54,906 bases of DNA from Oscillospiraceae bacterium (GCA_015064785.1 SVRM01000010.1:1-54906); one strand, 5' to 3'; numbered from the stretch's first letter, positions 1 to 9,031 are shown. Numbers and translations: made by a program. The notes: generated by a model not told the origin, from the sequence alone.

Positions 1-279
1 AAGTTCCGCACGGTAGGCTTCTTCCTCAGGCTTCAGAAGATCTCCGAGCACCGCATAATTGGATAACGGCAGGGACAATTCCGCCGATTTGGAACGAATC
101 GCCGCAATGAGGTCTTCGTCGAATACGCCGGTTTGATCATCAACAAGCGTAAATCCAAACGGGACAAGCTCTATATGTTCTGCCCCCTGTTCTTTTGCAA
201 AGGTCATGACGTCCAGTATCGTCATCTCACCGCTCTGCATATAGTTATCCATACTGTAACTGGAAAGTCCGATTTTCAT
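1..279 (-). CDS. Sugar phosphate isomerase/epimerase-type protein, N-terminal part
   Basis: Ninety-three codons are visible and the gene runs off the left edge without a stop. The start is the ATG at 279 behind GGAG (GGAGATATCAAA-ATG). The protein opens MKIGLSSYSMDNYMQSGEMT and continues with an ELVPFGF strand, the usual beginning of xylose-isomerase-like TIM barrels of the sugar phosphate isomerase/epimerase family: strand one, then a helix that tracks 'days' or 'body plan' of the barrel, then an E-x-V/L-x-P strand. Members act in the cytoplasm on small sugars or polyols; the substrate cannot be told from this fragment. Four 18-bp tandem repeats lie immediately upstream in what should be its leader. 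The family is fairly secure, the specific role is not. Confidence 0.7.
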   Translation of the reverse strand, partial: MKIGLSSYSMDNYMQSGEMTILDVMTFAKEQGAEHIELVPFGFTLVDDQTGVFDEDLIAAIRSKSAELSLPLSNYAVLGDLLKPEEEAYRAEL

Positions 280-292
280 TTTGATATCTCCG

Positions 293-364
293 TTCTGCCG
301 ATTCTACGACTTCTGCCGATTCTACGACTTCTGTCGATTCTACGGCTTCTGTCGGTCCTGCGGC
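293..364. repeat. Four tandem 18-bp repeats in a 5' leader
   Basis: The 18-bp unit TTCTGCCGATTCTACGAC occurs at 293-310 and 311-328 without change, then at 329-346 and 347-364 with a few substitutions. The array lies 13 bases upstream of the start of the isomerase-type gene (read on the minus strand) and downstream of an AT-rich stretch (368-382) that could hold its -10 element. Eighteen is a multiple of three, but no credible reading frame covers the array. Confidence 0.9.
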
Positions 365-394
365 ACTATATTATATTATAATGTAACCCGAAAT

Positions 395-423
395 CGGGAA
401 ATCCCATCAAACAGGATTTCCCG
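395..423 (-). terminator. Probable terminator of the SPFH/zinc-ribbon/TPM operon
   Basis: A perfect 10-bp inverted repeat (CGGGAAATCC / GGATTTCCCG) with a 9-base loop lies 48 bases beyond the stop of the TPM gene. The following T-run on the minus strand is weak, so this could also be a processing or stability hairpin. Confidence 0.5.
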
Positions 424-470
424 AATTTGTTCTTTGATTCAAAATTGTACTCGTGAATTCTGTATCATGC

Positions 471-1253
471 TCAGAATTTTCCACCGCCGCCGCCATGAGA
501 ACGTCCGCACGAGGAACGGTGCGTACTCGAGCCGCCGGAGGAGCTTTCCTGCTTCACCGTACGGTGAACATTGCGGTACAGGAACATCTCTCTCGACTCG
601 GTCAGCTGAAAACTGCCGTCCTTGAGATAAGAACCCGCATTCTGCTGACGCACAGTTTTCAGCTGTGCTTTCATGGAAGAAACAACGATCAGCGCCGCGA
701 TCAGACCGATCACTGCGGCAATCAGAAATGAGGACCCCGGATCAAATGGTTCCGAACCGACATCAAACGGCGTACCATTTCTTGCAAGGGTGATGTATTC
801 ATCACATCCGCGGGCAAAGGTTTCAAATGCATCTGCGTAAAACCCGTTTCCGAGATCGGGCAGAAACTGATCGGAAAGGCAGGTAATGCCATAATCCGTA
901 AATGCCGTAATACCGTAACCGCTTGTGGAAATCCACCAATCGCGGTCCTCCATGCTGACCAGCAGCAGCACACCGTCATAAGAGGATCCGAATCCGTAAC
1001 CGTTATAGTCAAAAAAATCATCGGCATACGCCATCGCGGATTTCCCTTCCAGCGTATTCGTGGTGACGATGACAACATCGAGCATCTGACGTGCGCTGAT
1101 CTCGTCCAGCATAGAAAGCAGTTCCGCTTCCTCACTGTCAGAAAGAAGATCGGCACCGTCCACCAGACGCGGCATCGATGCGGCTGATGCGGATAAGGTC
1201 ATACCCAAAATCAAAAGCAATGTAAAAAGAAGGATTCCCAATTGTTTTTTCAT
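471..1253 (-). CDS. TPM-domain (YgcG/YdjH-like) membrane-anchored protein
   Basis: This 260-aa protein has a signal peptide (residues about 1-24, ending SASA), a TPM/TLP18.3-type domain (about 28-150, with LVDGADLLSD near its start and the DGVLLLVS strand), one membrane helix (about 165-183) and a Gly/Ser/His-rich tail ending GGGGGKF. The start is the ATG at 1253 behind AGGAGG; an upstream extension of 29 codons has no ribosome site. It follows the zinc-ribbon gene by 17 bases and is the last gene of a three- or four-gene operon. In Bacillus the same trio (YdjG zinc ribbon, YdjH TPM, YdjI SPFH) is encoded with PspA in an envelope-stress operon, so a membrane-stress role is inferred. No PspA homolog is present here. 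Confidence 0.85.
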   Translation of the reverse strand: MKKQLGILLFTLLLILGMTLSASAASMPRLVDGADLLSDSEEAELLSMLDEISARQMLDVVIVTTNTLEGKSAMAYADDFFDYNGYGFGSSYDGVLLLVSMEDRDWWISTSGYGITAFTDYGITCLSDQFLPDLGNGFYADAFETFARGCDEYITLARNGTPFDVGSEPFDPGSSFLIAAVIGLIAALIVVSSMKAQLKTVRQQNAGSYLKDGSFQLTESREMFLYRNVHRTVKQESSSGGSSTHRSSCGRSHGGGGGKF

Positions 1254-1270
1254 GTTGTTGTCCCTCCTCC

Positions 1271-2353
1271 TCACAGTCCAAGCAGATATTGCAGGAAAAA
1301 GCAGACTGCCGTCACCGCAGCAAAGATTCCAAAGAACCATCTTCTGGATGCAGCCTTATCCACCGGCAGATCGCCGACAATCTTCCCGGACTGTCCGTTG
1401 ACCGCAAACGTATACTTTGTTCCGTTCCAGTCGGTATTCAGAAGCCAGACCGGATACAGCGCATATTTTGCCGAACCGTTTTTCAGCTGAATATTGCTGC
1501 TTTCCGGAATGACGCTGGTAAAACCTTGCACCGTCTGCGCAAATGCGCGTTCGGTGCTCGTTTTGATACGCTCGTTTGCCCGACCACGGCTGGCATCCGC
1601 ATCTACATCATATTTGTCAGCAAGATAACCCGCCAGATATGCCGTCTGGAAATCAACCGCCGCCGAAAAATCAAAGGGTTCCAGCGATTCCATCATTGTA
1701 TCGTCGATTTTGGACGAGCCGTCTACCGGAACTCGTTCAAATCCGACAGAGCCGGCCCGTACAACCGAATAATAACTGGTTTCCGTATAATTGTAACGAC
1801 TGTCACTCCAATGGCGGATTCTCGATGCCTTGTATCGGATCTGTGCATCCGCGTCGGCATCAAACAGCCAGAACGGTACATACACACCCTTGACTTCCTC
1901 AATGTGATTCTGATCCTTGAAGACCTTGGGCAGAAGCCGTTTTCCGCTGTAATGACGGTTCAGCGCCGCAACCGCCGCTTTTTTGTCTACCTTGAAGGGG
2001 ATGACATAATCCGGCTTCAGTGCACCACGGAACTGTCCCATCATGACAACGGGATTGTCACAGAACGGACATGCGGTTGCCGCCATCGTTTCATCGCCAA
2101 CGATTTCACCGCCGCACGATTTGCAGATGTATACACGCAGATGATCGGTTTCGCCGTCTTCCCATTCGTTGCCGGGCGCCGTTTCCCACTCCATGCTGTC
2201 GCCAACTTCCTGCTTCAGCTCATTGTCATACGACGCAAGTGTTTCCATTTCAAATTCCGTATCGCAGTACGGGCATTTCATTTTTTGCAGATTTGCATCA
2301 AACGCAATGGCACCGCCGCAGCACGGACACTTATATTCCTGTATCTGTGACAA
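1271..2353 (-). CDS. TFIIB-type zinc-ribbon membrane protein (YdjG-like)
   Basis: This is a 360-aa protein if translation starts at the TTG at 2353, which sits five bases after a perfect AGGAGG; the longer frame to 2419 has no ribosome site. It carries two zinc ribbons, the first at residues 9-30 (CPCC then CPYC) and the second near 75-100 (CKSC then CPFC). A long middle region contains VYVPFWLFDADADAQIRY, and one C-terminal membrane helix (about 335-357) lies in FGIFAAVTAVCFFLQYLLGL. This architecture matches the YdjG family, which anchors a complex with the neighbouring SPFH protein at the membrane. Zinc binding is read from the cysteine pairs; the cellular role is inferred from the Bacillus ydjGHI operon. 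Confidence 0.85.
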   Translation of the reverse strand: MSQIQEYKCPCCGGAIAFDANLQKMKCPYCDTEFEMETLASYDNELKQEVGDSMEWETAPGNEWEDGETDHLRVYICKSCGGEIVGDETMAATACPFCDNPVVMMGQFRGALKPDYVIPFKVDKKAAVAALNRHYSGKRLLPKVFKDQNHIEEVKGVYVPFWLFDADADAQIRYKASRIRHWSDSRYNYTETSYYSVVRAGSVGFERVPVDGSSKIDDTMMESLEPFDFSAAVDFQTAYLAGYLADKYDVDADASRGRANERIKTSTERAFAQTVQGFTSVIPESSNIQLKNGSAKYALYPVWLLNTDWNGTKYTFAVNGQSGKIVGDLPVDKAASRRWFFGIFAAVTAVCFFLQYLLGL

Positions 2354-2448
2354 GGGAACCTCCTGTTCTCTGATACAATAACCCCTCCCACCCTGAACAG
2401 GATCGGGAGGGGCGTTCATTCAGTCTATCAATTCATCCAATATGAGAA

Positions 2449-3870
2449 TCAGATGATATCACCGTTGTCAAACGGATCGCCGCATTCGGGGCAGAACTTG
2501 GGCGGCTTGACGCCCTTTTCGGGTTCCCATCCGCACTTGTCGCACTTGTACTGCGGGACACCTGCCGGCTTCTTCGCGCCGCATTCGGGGCAGAACTTGC
2601 CCTTGTTGACAGCACCGCAGGAGCAGGTCCAGCCCTCGTCCGCAGGCTTGGGTGAGCCGCATTCGGGACAGAACTTACCGGTCGCAGTTGCGCCGCACTT
2701 GCACGTCCATGCATTTGCCGGCTTTTCCTCGGGCTTCTTTGCGCCGCATTCCGGGCAGAACTTGCCGGTTGCAGTTGCACCGCAGGAGCACTTCCAGCCC
2801 ATCGGGACAGGATCCGCCTGCTGGGTAGGAATCCGCTGTGTCTCAGCCTGCTGTTGTTGCTGCTGACCCATGGCAAACAGATTCTGTGCGTTCATGCCGC
2901 CGGCGTTCATCGCCATGCCCATGCCCATGAAGCCCTGCATTGCACCGCCTTCGTTTGCGGCAGCGGTACGCATTGCATCTGCCTGTGCGCCGACCAGACG
3001 GGAGCCTGCGACCATCGGGTTCATCGTCATCGCATTTTCTTCCCATTCGGTGATCTTCTTCTTCTGCTCGTCCGGAATGGTCAGGGAGTTGACGTTGAAG
3101 GAGAAAACCTCCAGACCGCGCTTTTCACCCCATTCGCGGTCGAGCACTTCGTTGAGTGCGTCGCGGATGTCAAAGGTGTGTGCGGGAATTTCGTAGTACT
3201 GCACACCTGCTGCAGACAGCTTTGCCAGTGCCGGCTGGAGTGCATTGAGCAGCTCAGACTTCAGAATCGAATCGATTTCGGAGCGGTCAAAGCTCTGTGC
3301 GGAATTGCCGCAGACGTTGGTGTAGAACAGCATCGGATCGACGATCTTGTAGGAATATTCGCCGTTGCAGCGGATATCGACAGAAAGCTTGAAACCGAGC
3401 TCCTCATTGACGACAACGCGGAACGGAACGGGATTGGCAGTTCCGTACTTGTTGCCGGAGATTTCCTTGGTGTTGAAGTAGTAAACGCGCTGATCCTTGC
3501 CGGTGTCGCCGCCGAACGTGAAACGCTTGCCGATGGCACGGAAGGTATCCTTGATGCTGTCGCCGAGGCTGCCTGCGAAAATCGACGGTTCGGTCGATGC
3601 GTCCCATGTGAATTCACCGGGTTCTGCGCAGAATTCCACGATCTTGCCCTGCTCGACGATGATCATTGCCTGACCGTCGGCTACCGCAATGACGGAGCCG
3701 TTGGAAATCAGATTTTCCTCACCCTTTGTGTTGGAGGATCTGCCGGAGGTACGCTTCTGACCCTTGACCATCAGCGTGTTCATGTCCAGTGCATCACAGT
3801 AGAAGAATTCCTTCCATTGATCCGCGAGTACGCCGCCTGCTGCGCCGAGCGCTGCTTTTATAAGTCCCAT
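2449..3870 (-). CDS. SPFH-domain protein with C-terminal zinc ribbons (YdjI-like)
   Basis: This 473-aa protein starts at ATG 3870, eight bases after AAAGGAG; an upstream in-frame TTG has no proper spacing. Residues about 20-300 form an SPFH/band-7-like ('virion core') domain, with QWKEFFYCDAL near the start and FSFNVNSLTIPDEQKKKI at the end. A Met/Gly/Gln-rich hinge follows, then four zinc ribbons between about 360 and 470, three of them in the near-repeat form CSCGA-(8)-CPECG. The protein is expected to be soluble or peripheral and to form membrane-linked assemblies. It is first of the three operon genes (79 bases before the next gene start). B. subtilis YdjI is the closest named relative known to me; the internal ribbon repeats suggest recent duplication. 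Confidence 0.85.
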   Translation of the reverse strand: MGLIKAALGAAGGVLADQWKEFFYCDALDMNTLMVKGQKRTSGRSSNTKGEENLISNGSVIAVADGQAMIIVEQGKIVEFCAEPGEFTWDASTEPSIFAGSLGDSIKDTFRAIGKRFTFGGDTGKDQRVYYFNTKEISGNKYGTANPVPFRVVVNEELGFKLSVDIRCNGEYSYKIVDPMLFYTNVCGNSAQSFDRSEIDSILKSELLNALQPALAKLSAAGVQYYEIPAHTFDIRDALNEVLDREWGEKRGLEVFSFNVNSLTIPDEQKKKITEWEENAMTMNPMVAGSRLVGAQADAMRTAAANEGGAMQGFMGMGMAMNAGGMNAQNLFAMGQQQQQQAETQRIPTQQADPVPMGWKCSCGATATGKFCPECGAKKPEEKPANAWTCKCGATATGKFCPECGSPKPADEGWTCSCGAVNKGKFCPECGAKKPAGVPQYKCDKCGWEPEKGVKPPKFCPECGDPFDNGDII

Positions 3871-3915
3871 AATTGAAACTCCTTTCAAATATTGTTAAAT
3901 TTATTATGTAAATTT

Positions 3916-4218
3916 TTACTTTGTTTCGGTTCCGTCCTGTTTTTTTGCCCCGACGGAATAGGGGTTTTTGTTTTCTTTCGGTCGGTCGGGAATGCTGCCG
4001 CATCTGGCCGCCCAACTGTAAAAGCGGCCGACAATCAGCATCCAGAGTATCATACCGCCGATCCAAACACCAAGCGCGATCCAGAACCATTTTACAGAAA
4101 GACCGAATAAAAAATGCAGAGCAAGCAGAATCCATGCCGGAATCGTTCCTTCCAAATGGAACAACAGATTGATCAGCAATGCCAGGAAAAAATTGCCGTC
4201 AAAACGCATTCTCCGCAT
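3916..4218 (-). CDS. Small membrane protein of unknown function
   Basis: This 100-aa protein has two hydrophobic segments (about 10-40 and 42-65) joined by a short turn, with the charged C-terminal tail KNPYSVGAKKQDGTETK. The start ATG at 4218 has GGGAGG seven bases upstream. It lies directly before the SPFH gene on the same strand (45 bases from stop to start) and may be the first gene of that operon. I do not recognise the family. The fold resembles small envelope proteins often found with SPFH/TPM operons, but that is association only. Confidence 0.65.
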   Translation of the reverse strand: MRRMRFDGNFFLALLINLLFHLEGTIPAWILLALHFLFGLSVKWFWIALGVWIGGMILWMLIVGRFYSWAARCGSIPDRPKENKNPYSVGAKKQDGTETK

Positions 4219-4330
4219 CGTTCAAGCCTCCCGTGTATTCTTCGTTCAATTTTATAAAATACGCTCTGCATCGGCAAAACCCTTTTTTTATCCCAAAAAA
4301 TTCTTTTTTCCGGAATTCTGCCATCAGATG

Positions 4331-4359
4331 TAGACAAATACAGGTTTTTGTTGTATAAT
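4331..4359 (+). promoter_or_regulatory. SigA-type promoter of the GH95 gene
   Basis: TAGACA (4331-4336), a 17-base spacer and TATAAT (4354-4359), 37 bases before the ATG at 4396. Confidence 0.75.
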
Positions 4360-4395
4360 GTTGAAAACACCATTGACCGAAAGGAATTTTTCAAT

Positions 4396-6636
4396 ATGCA
4401 AACGTTATGGTATAATCAGCCCGCATCCACCTGGGACACCGCCCTGCCGCTCGGCAACGGTTCGATGGGCGCCATGTGTTTCGGCGGCACATTACAGGAC
4501 CGCATCTCGCTCAATGATGACACCGTCTGGTCCGGCGGATATCTTGACCGCATCAATCCCGAGGCGGCAGCTTCTCTGCAAACCGTCCGGCAGCTTCTGC
4601 GGCAGGGCCATTTTGCAGAAGCGGAGGAAATGACCGAGGAGCGGGTTCTCGCTCTGCCGGAAGGTCAGCGCGACTACGAGCTGCTCTGTGAGCTGACGCT
4701 GGAATTCAAAACGCCGAAGCATCCGCGCTTCATCACACCGCACCAGGCACTGTGGTTTATGAAACGCAATATGCACTGTTATGAGCCGGAGGAGGGCGTC
4801 ACTGAGTATCACCGTTCTCTCGATCTGGATGACGGTGTCTGCCGTGTATCCTACAACCTCGACGGCATCCCCCACAAACGCGAAGCATTTATCTCCTATC
4901 CCGCCGGTGTCCTTGCCATCCGCATGGAGTGCGGCGAATGGAGAGCGTATCTGCGCCGCGCCAGCCTCAATGAGGAGCAGAAAAAGCTCGATGACCGCAC
5001 AGTCCTGCTCCGCGGTACAACCGGAAATGGCGGTCCCTCCTTCTGCTGTGTTCTGCGTGCCATTGCAGGTGAGTTCCATGCCGTCGGTGACATGCTCCGC
5101 GGCACCGGGGAGACCGTCCTGCTTGCCGCCTCCGCAACCACGCTCCGCGATGGAGAGCATTTCATTGAAACTGCACTTGCACGGCTCGACCGTGCAGAAC
5201 AGAAGGGCTGGGATGCGCTTCTTTCCGAACACCTGGCAGATTTCCGTCCGATCATGGATGCCTGCCGTCTGACACTGCCGCACGCCCCCGCCCTCGATGC
5301 CATCCCGCACGATGCGCGTCTGGAAGCAGTCAAACACGGTGCCGCGGACCCGGGACTTGTCGCCGATATGTTTGCAATGGGACGGTATCTGCTCGCCTCC
5401 TGCAGCCGACCGGGAACGCTCCCGGCAACCCTTCAGGGCATCTGGAATGAGCTTTACAATCCGCCGTGGGGCAGCCGTTATACCATTAACATCAATACCG
5501 AAATGAACTACTGGCCAGCGGAGGTCACAGGTCTTTCCGACATGCATCAGCCACTGTTTGACCATCTGCGCCGCATGGTACCAAACGGTCGTCATGTTGC
5601 GCGCGAAATGTACGGCGCACGCGGTTGGGTTGCGCACCACAATACCGACGTCTGGGGCGACTGCGCACCGCAGGACAACTATCTTGCCTCTTCTATGTGG
5701 CAGATGGGCGGCGCATGGCTGTCGACACACATCTGGGAGCATTACGCGTTCACTCAGGACCGTGATTTCCTTGAAGAATATTATCCGATCATGGAAGAGG
5801 CGGCGCTGTTCTTTGTCGATACGATGATTCGCGAGGACGATGGAAAGCTCTGCATCTCTCCGTCCCTCTCGCCGGAGAATGAGTATGAACTGCCGGACGG
5901 CTCCGTCAGTGTCATGTGCGATGATGCGGCAATGGACCAGCAGATTGTATACGAGCTGTTCTCCGATGTCATCCGTGCAGGCGACATTCTCGGACGTGAT
6001 GTCACCGTGTACCGCGCGTTGATCGGCCGTCTGCGCCCAACCGTGATTTCCGCGGACGGACGGATTATGGAATGGATGAACGCCGATAAGAAGGAAATCG
6101 AGATCGGTCACCGTCACATCTCTCACCTGTTCGCCCTGTATCCCGGTCAGCAGATCACCGTCAAGACCCCCGATGTCATGGCGGCGGCACGCAAGACGCT
6201 GGAAACGCGGCTTGCCTACGGCGGCGGCGGAACCGGCTGGAGCCGTGCGTGGATTATTTCGTTCTGGGCGCGTCTGCTCGATGGCGAAAAGGCAGGCGAA
6301 AACGTACAGCTCCTGCTTGAAAAGTCGACACTGCCGAACCTGTTCGACAACCACCCGCCGTTCCAGATCGACGGCAACTTAGGCTATACCGCCGGTGTTG
6401 CGGAAATGCTTCTGCAAAGCCATGAGGGGATGCTTCGTCTTCTGCCCGCGCTGCCTCCCTCCTGGAAATGCGGCAGCATCCGCGGTCTGCACGCACGCGG
6501 CGGGTATACCGTGGACCTCACATGGGAAGACGGCAAGCTGACAGAAGCTGTCATAACGGCATCGGTCGACGGTACCCTTCGTCTGTCCGATGGCAGAGAA
6601 TTTTCCCACTGTGCGGGGGACATCATCCGCATCTGA
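4396..6636 (+). CDS. Glycoside hydrolase family 95 alpha-L-fucosidase-like enzyme
   Basis: This 746-aa protein starts [22 protein letters not shown], the typical GH95 N-terminus (LPxGNGxxGAM), with AAGGAA upstream of ATG 4396. GH95 enzymes are inverting alpha-L-fucosidases (some are alpha-L-galactosidases) that cut terminal 1,2-linked fucose. The catalytic set is visible: the Asn pair N365-I-N367 in [14 protein letters not shown], the general acid E494 in SPSLSPEN, and the Asp D659 in [17 protein letters not shown] is also family-typical. There is no signal peptide, so the enzyme should be cytoplasmic and act on imported oligosaccharides. It is monocistronic with its own promoter and terminator. 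Family assignment is very firm; fucose versus another 6-deoxy or galacto sugar is not decided by the sequence. Confidence 0.93.
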   Translation: MQTLWYNQPASTWDTALPLGNGSMGAMCFGGTLQDRISLNDDTVWSGGYLDRINPEAAASLQTVRQLLRQGHFAEAEEMTEERVLALPEGQRDYELLCELTLEFKTPKHPRFITPHQALWFMKRNMHCYEPEEGVTEYHRSLDLDDGVCRVSYNLDGIPHKREAFISYPAGVLAIRMECGEWRAYLRRASLNEEQKKLDDRTVLLRGTTGNGGPSFCCVLRAIAGEFHAVGDMLRGTGETVLLAASATTLRDGEHFIETALARLDRAEQKGWDALLSEHLADFRPIMDACRLTLPHAPALDAIPHDARLEAVKHGAADPGLVADMFAMGRYLLASCSRPGTLPATLQGIWNELYNPPWGSRYTININTEMNYWPAEVTGLSDMHQPLFDHLRRMVPNGRHVAREMYGARGWVAHHNTDVWGDCAPQDNYLASSMWQMGGAWLSTHIWEHYAFTQDRDFLEEYYPIMEEAALFFVDTMIREDDGKLCISPSLSPENEYELPDGSVSVMCDDAAMDQQIVYELFSDVIRAGDILGRDVTVYRALIGRLRPTVISADGRIMEWMNADKKEIEIGHRHISHLFALYPGQQITVKTPDVMAAARKTLETRLAYGGGGTGWSRAWIISFWARLLDGEKAGENVQLLLEKSTLPNLFDNHPPFQIDGNLGYTAGVAEMLLQSHEGMLRLLPALPPSWKCGSIRGLHARGGYTVDLTWEDGKLTEAVITASVDGTLRLSDGREFSHCAGDIIRI

Positions 6637-6651
6637 TCTCAGACAACAGCT

Positions 6652-6683
6652 CAGCCACAGATCGCAAAAACGGTCTGTGGCTG
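6652..6683 (+). terminator. Rho-independent terminator after the GH95 gene
   Basis: The 10-bp stem CAGCCACAGA / TCTGTGGCTG with a 12-base loop is followed by AAGTTTTGGTTT. It lies between two convergent genes and may serve both. Confidence 0.75.
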
Positions 6684-6693
6684 AAGTTTTGGT

Positions 6694-8418
6694 TTATTTC
6701 TGTTCCATCAGTACGACAAAATCATGATCGGTCACGCCAAGCCCCAGCGGTACCGTCGGATCGATTTCCGACATACAGCGTGTTTCGAGATCAAGCAGTC
6801 GGACGCGATAAGCAGAATCCATGCCGCAAAGCGTCACGGGCGCTGCCTTCTGCCGACGCATCGTGTAGCATTCCACCGGCTGACCGTCATTATCCTTCGT
6901 CACACAAACCACCGATTCGATATTGCGCAGGTAAACCACGCGCAGACGATCGTCATCGGCGGAAAATGCCTTCTGCTGATAGCCCGCAATCGGTGCAAGA
7001 TACGGCTGATATGCGGCAAATGTCTCATGCGTCACCGATTCCAGCGGAATTCCCTCACCCAGTGCGAAGCGCACCGGAATGCCGCTTTCCAGACTCCACC
7101 GCTCGACATTCAGCAGTGCGGCATACTGCTGGCTTTCGGACTTGATGCAGAAGCGATGACCGCCGTCCGTTGCATCCCGGTCGGGACACCATTTCCAGTC
7201 GGGATAGACGCATTCCGCCGCCCCCTGCTTCCACAGCACCTCAAACCATGCCTGTGCCGCAGCAATGTCGATGACCAGCGGTGCTGACGGGACAAGCGCA
7301 TAGGCATCAAGCTGGGAAAACAGTTCTGTGACCGCATGATATTCTCCATACCCGCGCGCCAGCCAGGAAATGCAGCCCGGCGCCCCCGACAGCATCGTCA
7401 TCCATGCCGTATCACGGGACAGCAGTGCCTGGACACGGTCCTCGTTCTGTTCTTCTGCAAATGTCACACGGTATGCTCTCCACTCACCCATCATCGTCGG
7501 AACACAGGCGGAGGTATATTGCACCAGCATATCGTTGATCGCGGCATAATCGATGCCGGGACGGGAACCGCAGATATCGGGATAATTGTGTACAGAGAAG
7601 AAGTCGGGTCCGATTTCACGGCTCCAATGAATGGTATCGTGTCCGAGAATGCTGACACCCGGATTGCTGATGCAGAGCGGAATGTGCGGCACAACGCGGC
7701 GCACATGCTCTGCCATATCGCGGTGCCAGTCCAGATACCCGGGTGTATCCTCCCAGCGGAACGTGTTCATCGGACGCGCATGAGGACTTGCCCATCCCGA
7801 TTCGTTGAACAGCTCAATGGCAAACAGATCATCCCCGAACTCCGAAAGCCGCGGCAGAATTTCATCCAGAAATCTGTGACAGCAGTCGCGCACATCGGGA
7901 TCCGTGAAAAAATCGTCATAGGAAACAATGTCATCGGGATTGTCAAGAAAGCGCTTCTGTGACGGTGCGGCACAGCGCAGCTCCTCATCCTTCCACAGCC
8001 GTCTGCCCCAGTAGGTACGGGTGTCGCGCTGGCAGTAGAAGCTGCACTCCGGCTCGGTGAACAGACACAGCTGCAAACGAATGCCGTATTCTCTTGCACA
8101 GCGCAGATACGCTTTCATTTTTTCAAACAGCGCACGGTGCACCCTGCCGCCAATGTCCAGTCCTTCCCATGCAGAACCGCCGCAGTCTCCGCGTGGAAAC
8201 ATGCGGATGGCGGTACAGCCCTCGTCTGCCAGGAATTGAAAGAACTTCCGCCAGACACTGACTGTACAGTGTTGGAATTCGATCAGTGCGTTTCCGTGCT
8301 GGGAATTGGCGACCATTTCTTCTCCGACATAGCTGAGATTGAAATAGCAGCCGAACAGTCCCATCGGAAAGTAACGGCTTCCATCTTCACGATAAAAATA
8401 ACTGTCGTTCCAATGCAT
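6694..8418 (-). CDS. Clan GH-A (GH5-like) glycoside hydrolase
   Basis: This 574-aa protein starts at ATG 8418 with GGAGGG seven bases upstream. It opens as a retaining (beta/alpha)8 glycosidase: FYREDGSRYFPMGLFGCYF, then RMFPRGDCGG. Two clan-A glutamates are recognisable, the acid/base in LFAIELFNESGW (E206) and the nucleophile in PTMMGEWRAYRVT (E312). The C-terminal third (after about 390) looks like beta-sandwich accessory domains. There is no signal peptide, so it is probably intracellular. It lies 28 bases downstream of a small membrane protein gene and may share its transcript. Cellulase-like or beta-mannosidase-like activity are both possible; the substrate is not deducible here. Confidence 0.8.
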   Translation of the reverse strand: MHWNDSYFYREDGSRYFPMGLFGCYFNLSYVGEEMVANSQHGNALIEFQHCTVSVWRKFFQFLADEGCTAIRMFPRGDCGGSAWEGLDIGGRVHRALFEKMKAYLRCAREYGIRLQLCLFTEPECSFYCQRDTRTYWGRRLWKDEELRCAAPSQKRFLDNPDDIVSYDDFFTDPDVRDCCHRFLDEILPRLSEFGDDLFAIELFNESGWASPHARPMNTFRWEDTPGYLDWHRDMAEHVRRVVPHIPLCISNPGVSILGHDTIHWSREIGPDFFSVHNYPDICGSRPGIDYAAINDMLVQYTSACVPTMMGEWRAYRVTFAEEQNEDRVQALLSRDTAWMTMLSGAPGCISWLARGYGEYHAVTELFSQLDAYALVPSAPLVIDIAAAQAWFEVLWKQGAAECVYPDWKWCPDRDATDGGHRFCIKSESQQYAALLNVERWSLESGIPVRFALGEGIPLESVTHETFAAYQPYLAPIAGYQQKAFSADDDRLRVVYLRNIESVVCVTKDNDGQPVECYTMRRQKAAPVTLCGMDSAYRVRLLDLETRCMSEIDPTVPLGLGVTDHDFVVLMEQK

Positions 8419-8446
8419 ATGATTGCCCTCCGCCGCAAATCTGTGC

Positions 8447-8764
8447 TTACTGTCCCGATGCCGCACGTTCGCGGTCGAGCTTCGAGTTGCGGAAATAGAG
8501 TGCCACATCGATGGAAATCATAATAAAGTTGAGGATGTAGAAGAAGAACGAAAGGAAAAACAGCAGTCCGCTTGCATCCATCGTGGTCAGCTGGATGACC
8601 TTGCGCGTAATGCCGCAGGCATAACCGATCAGTAAAAACACCTCAAAAAACAGGCTCTTGCCCTTTGCTGTACGGGAAATCACAGATTTGCGAATGGAAA
8701 TCGGCCAGGAAAGACCGAAACAGAAAATGGTCAAAGCCTCCAGTAAATCAACAATACCGCTCAT
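8447..8764 (-). CDS. Small membrane protein, SemiSWEET/PQ-loop-like
   Basis: This 105-aa protein is almost entirely three hydrophobic helices (about 5-25, 35-55 and 65-92) with a short basic tail. AAGGAG lies ten bases before ATG 8764. The spacing of a helix ending in a proline (LSWPISIRKS), a basic K-S-x-S-R-T-A-K-G-K-S loop and a helix with GYACGI resembles bacterial SemiSWEET/PQ-loop half-transporters, but the canonical PQ pair reads WP here, so the link is tentative. It precedes the clan-A glycosidase gene by 28 bases, which would suit a small-sugar carrier. A hairpin array occupies the whole upstream gap. Confidence 0.6.
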   Translation of the reverse strand: MSGIVDLLEALTIFCFGLSWPISIRKSVISRTAKGKSLFFEVFLLIGYACGITRKVIQLTTMDASGLLFFLSFFFYILNFIMISIDVALYFRNSKLDRERAASGQ

Positions 8765-8781
8765 GATCGTTATACTCCTTG

Positions 8782-9031
8782 TAATAAATTAAATTTTTGG
8801 CAATTGCAAAATTGCCTACCTTCATCGCCCAAAGGGCGATATATGAACAAATTGCGTCGCTTGGGCGGGTTTCCCGCCCAAAAAGACACCTTCAAAGCGA
8901 CCAAAGGGACGCCATCCGAAGAAATGCATTGCATTTCTTCAGAAGTTGCGCTGCAACTTCGTTGGCTATGCGTCAGCCCGATGAAACCGATTGCAAAATG
9001 CAATTTTGCAATCGATTAATAAGTTAAATTT
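8782..9031. repeat. Multi-hairpin array (element 1) with flanking 15-bp near-direct repeats
   Basis: About 215 bases hold six perfect hairpins with 3-5 base loops: 8799-8816 (7-bp stem), 8824-8840 (7 bp), 8861-8881 (9 bp, TTGGGCGGG/CCCGCCCAA), 8918-8940 (10 bp, GAAGAAATGC/GCATTTCTTC), 8942-8960 (8 bp) and 8988-9014 (11 bp). The block is bounded by TAATAAATTAAATTT (8782-8796) and TAATAAGTTAAATTT (9017-9031), one mismatch apart, the second overlapping the stop codon of the flavoprotein gene. Short open frames across it have no ribosome sites and simply read through the palindromes. It resembles the block at 45716-46008. Confidence 0.85.

Noticed and set aside
293..364. Possible small CRISPR array
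   Set aside because: The 18-bp units are directly adjacent with no unique spacers, and no cas genes are present.
4492..6354. A 620-codon open frame opposite the GH95 gene
   Set aside because: It mirrors the fucosidase coding sequence; the GH95 catalytic motifs are intact on the plus strand, and the mirror frame has cysteine-rich, feature-less sequence and no start signal.
8804..9019. Short open frames of 71-77 codons through the first hairpin array
   Set aside because: They have no ribosome site, and their peptides simply translate the palindromes. The dense inverted repeats explain the sequence better than a protein does.
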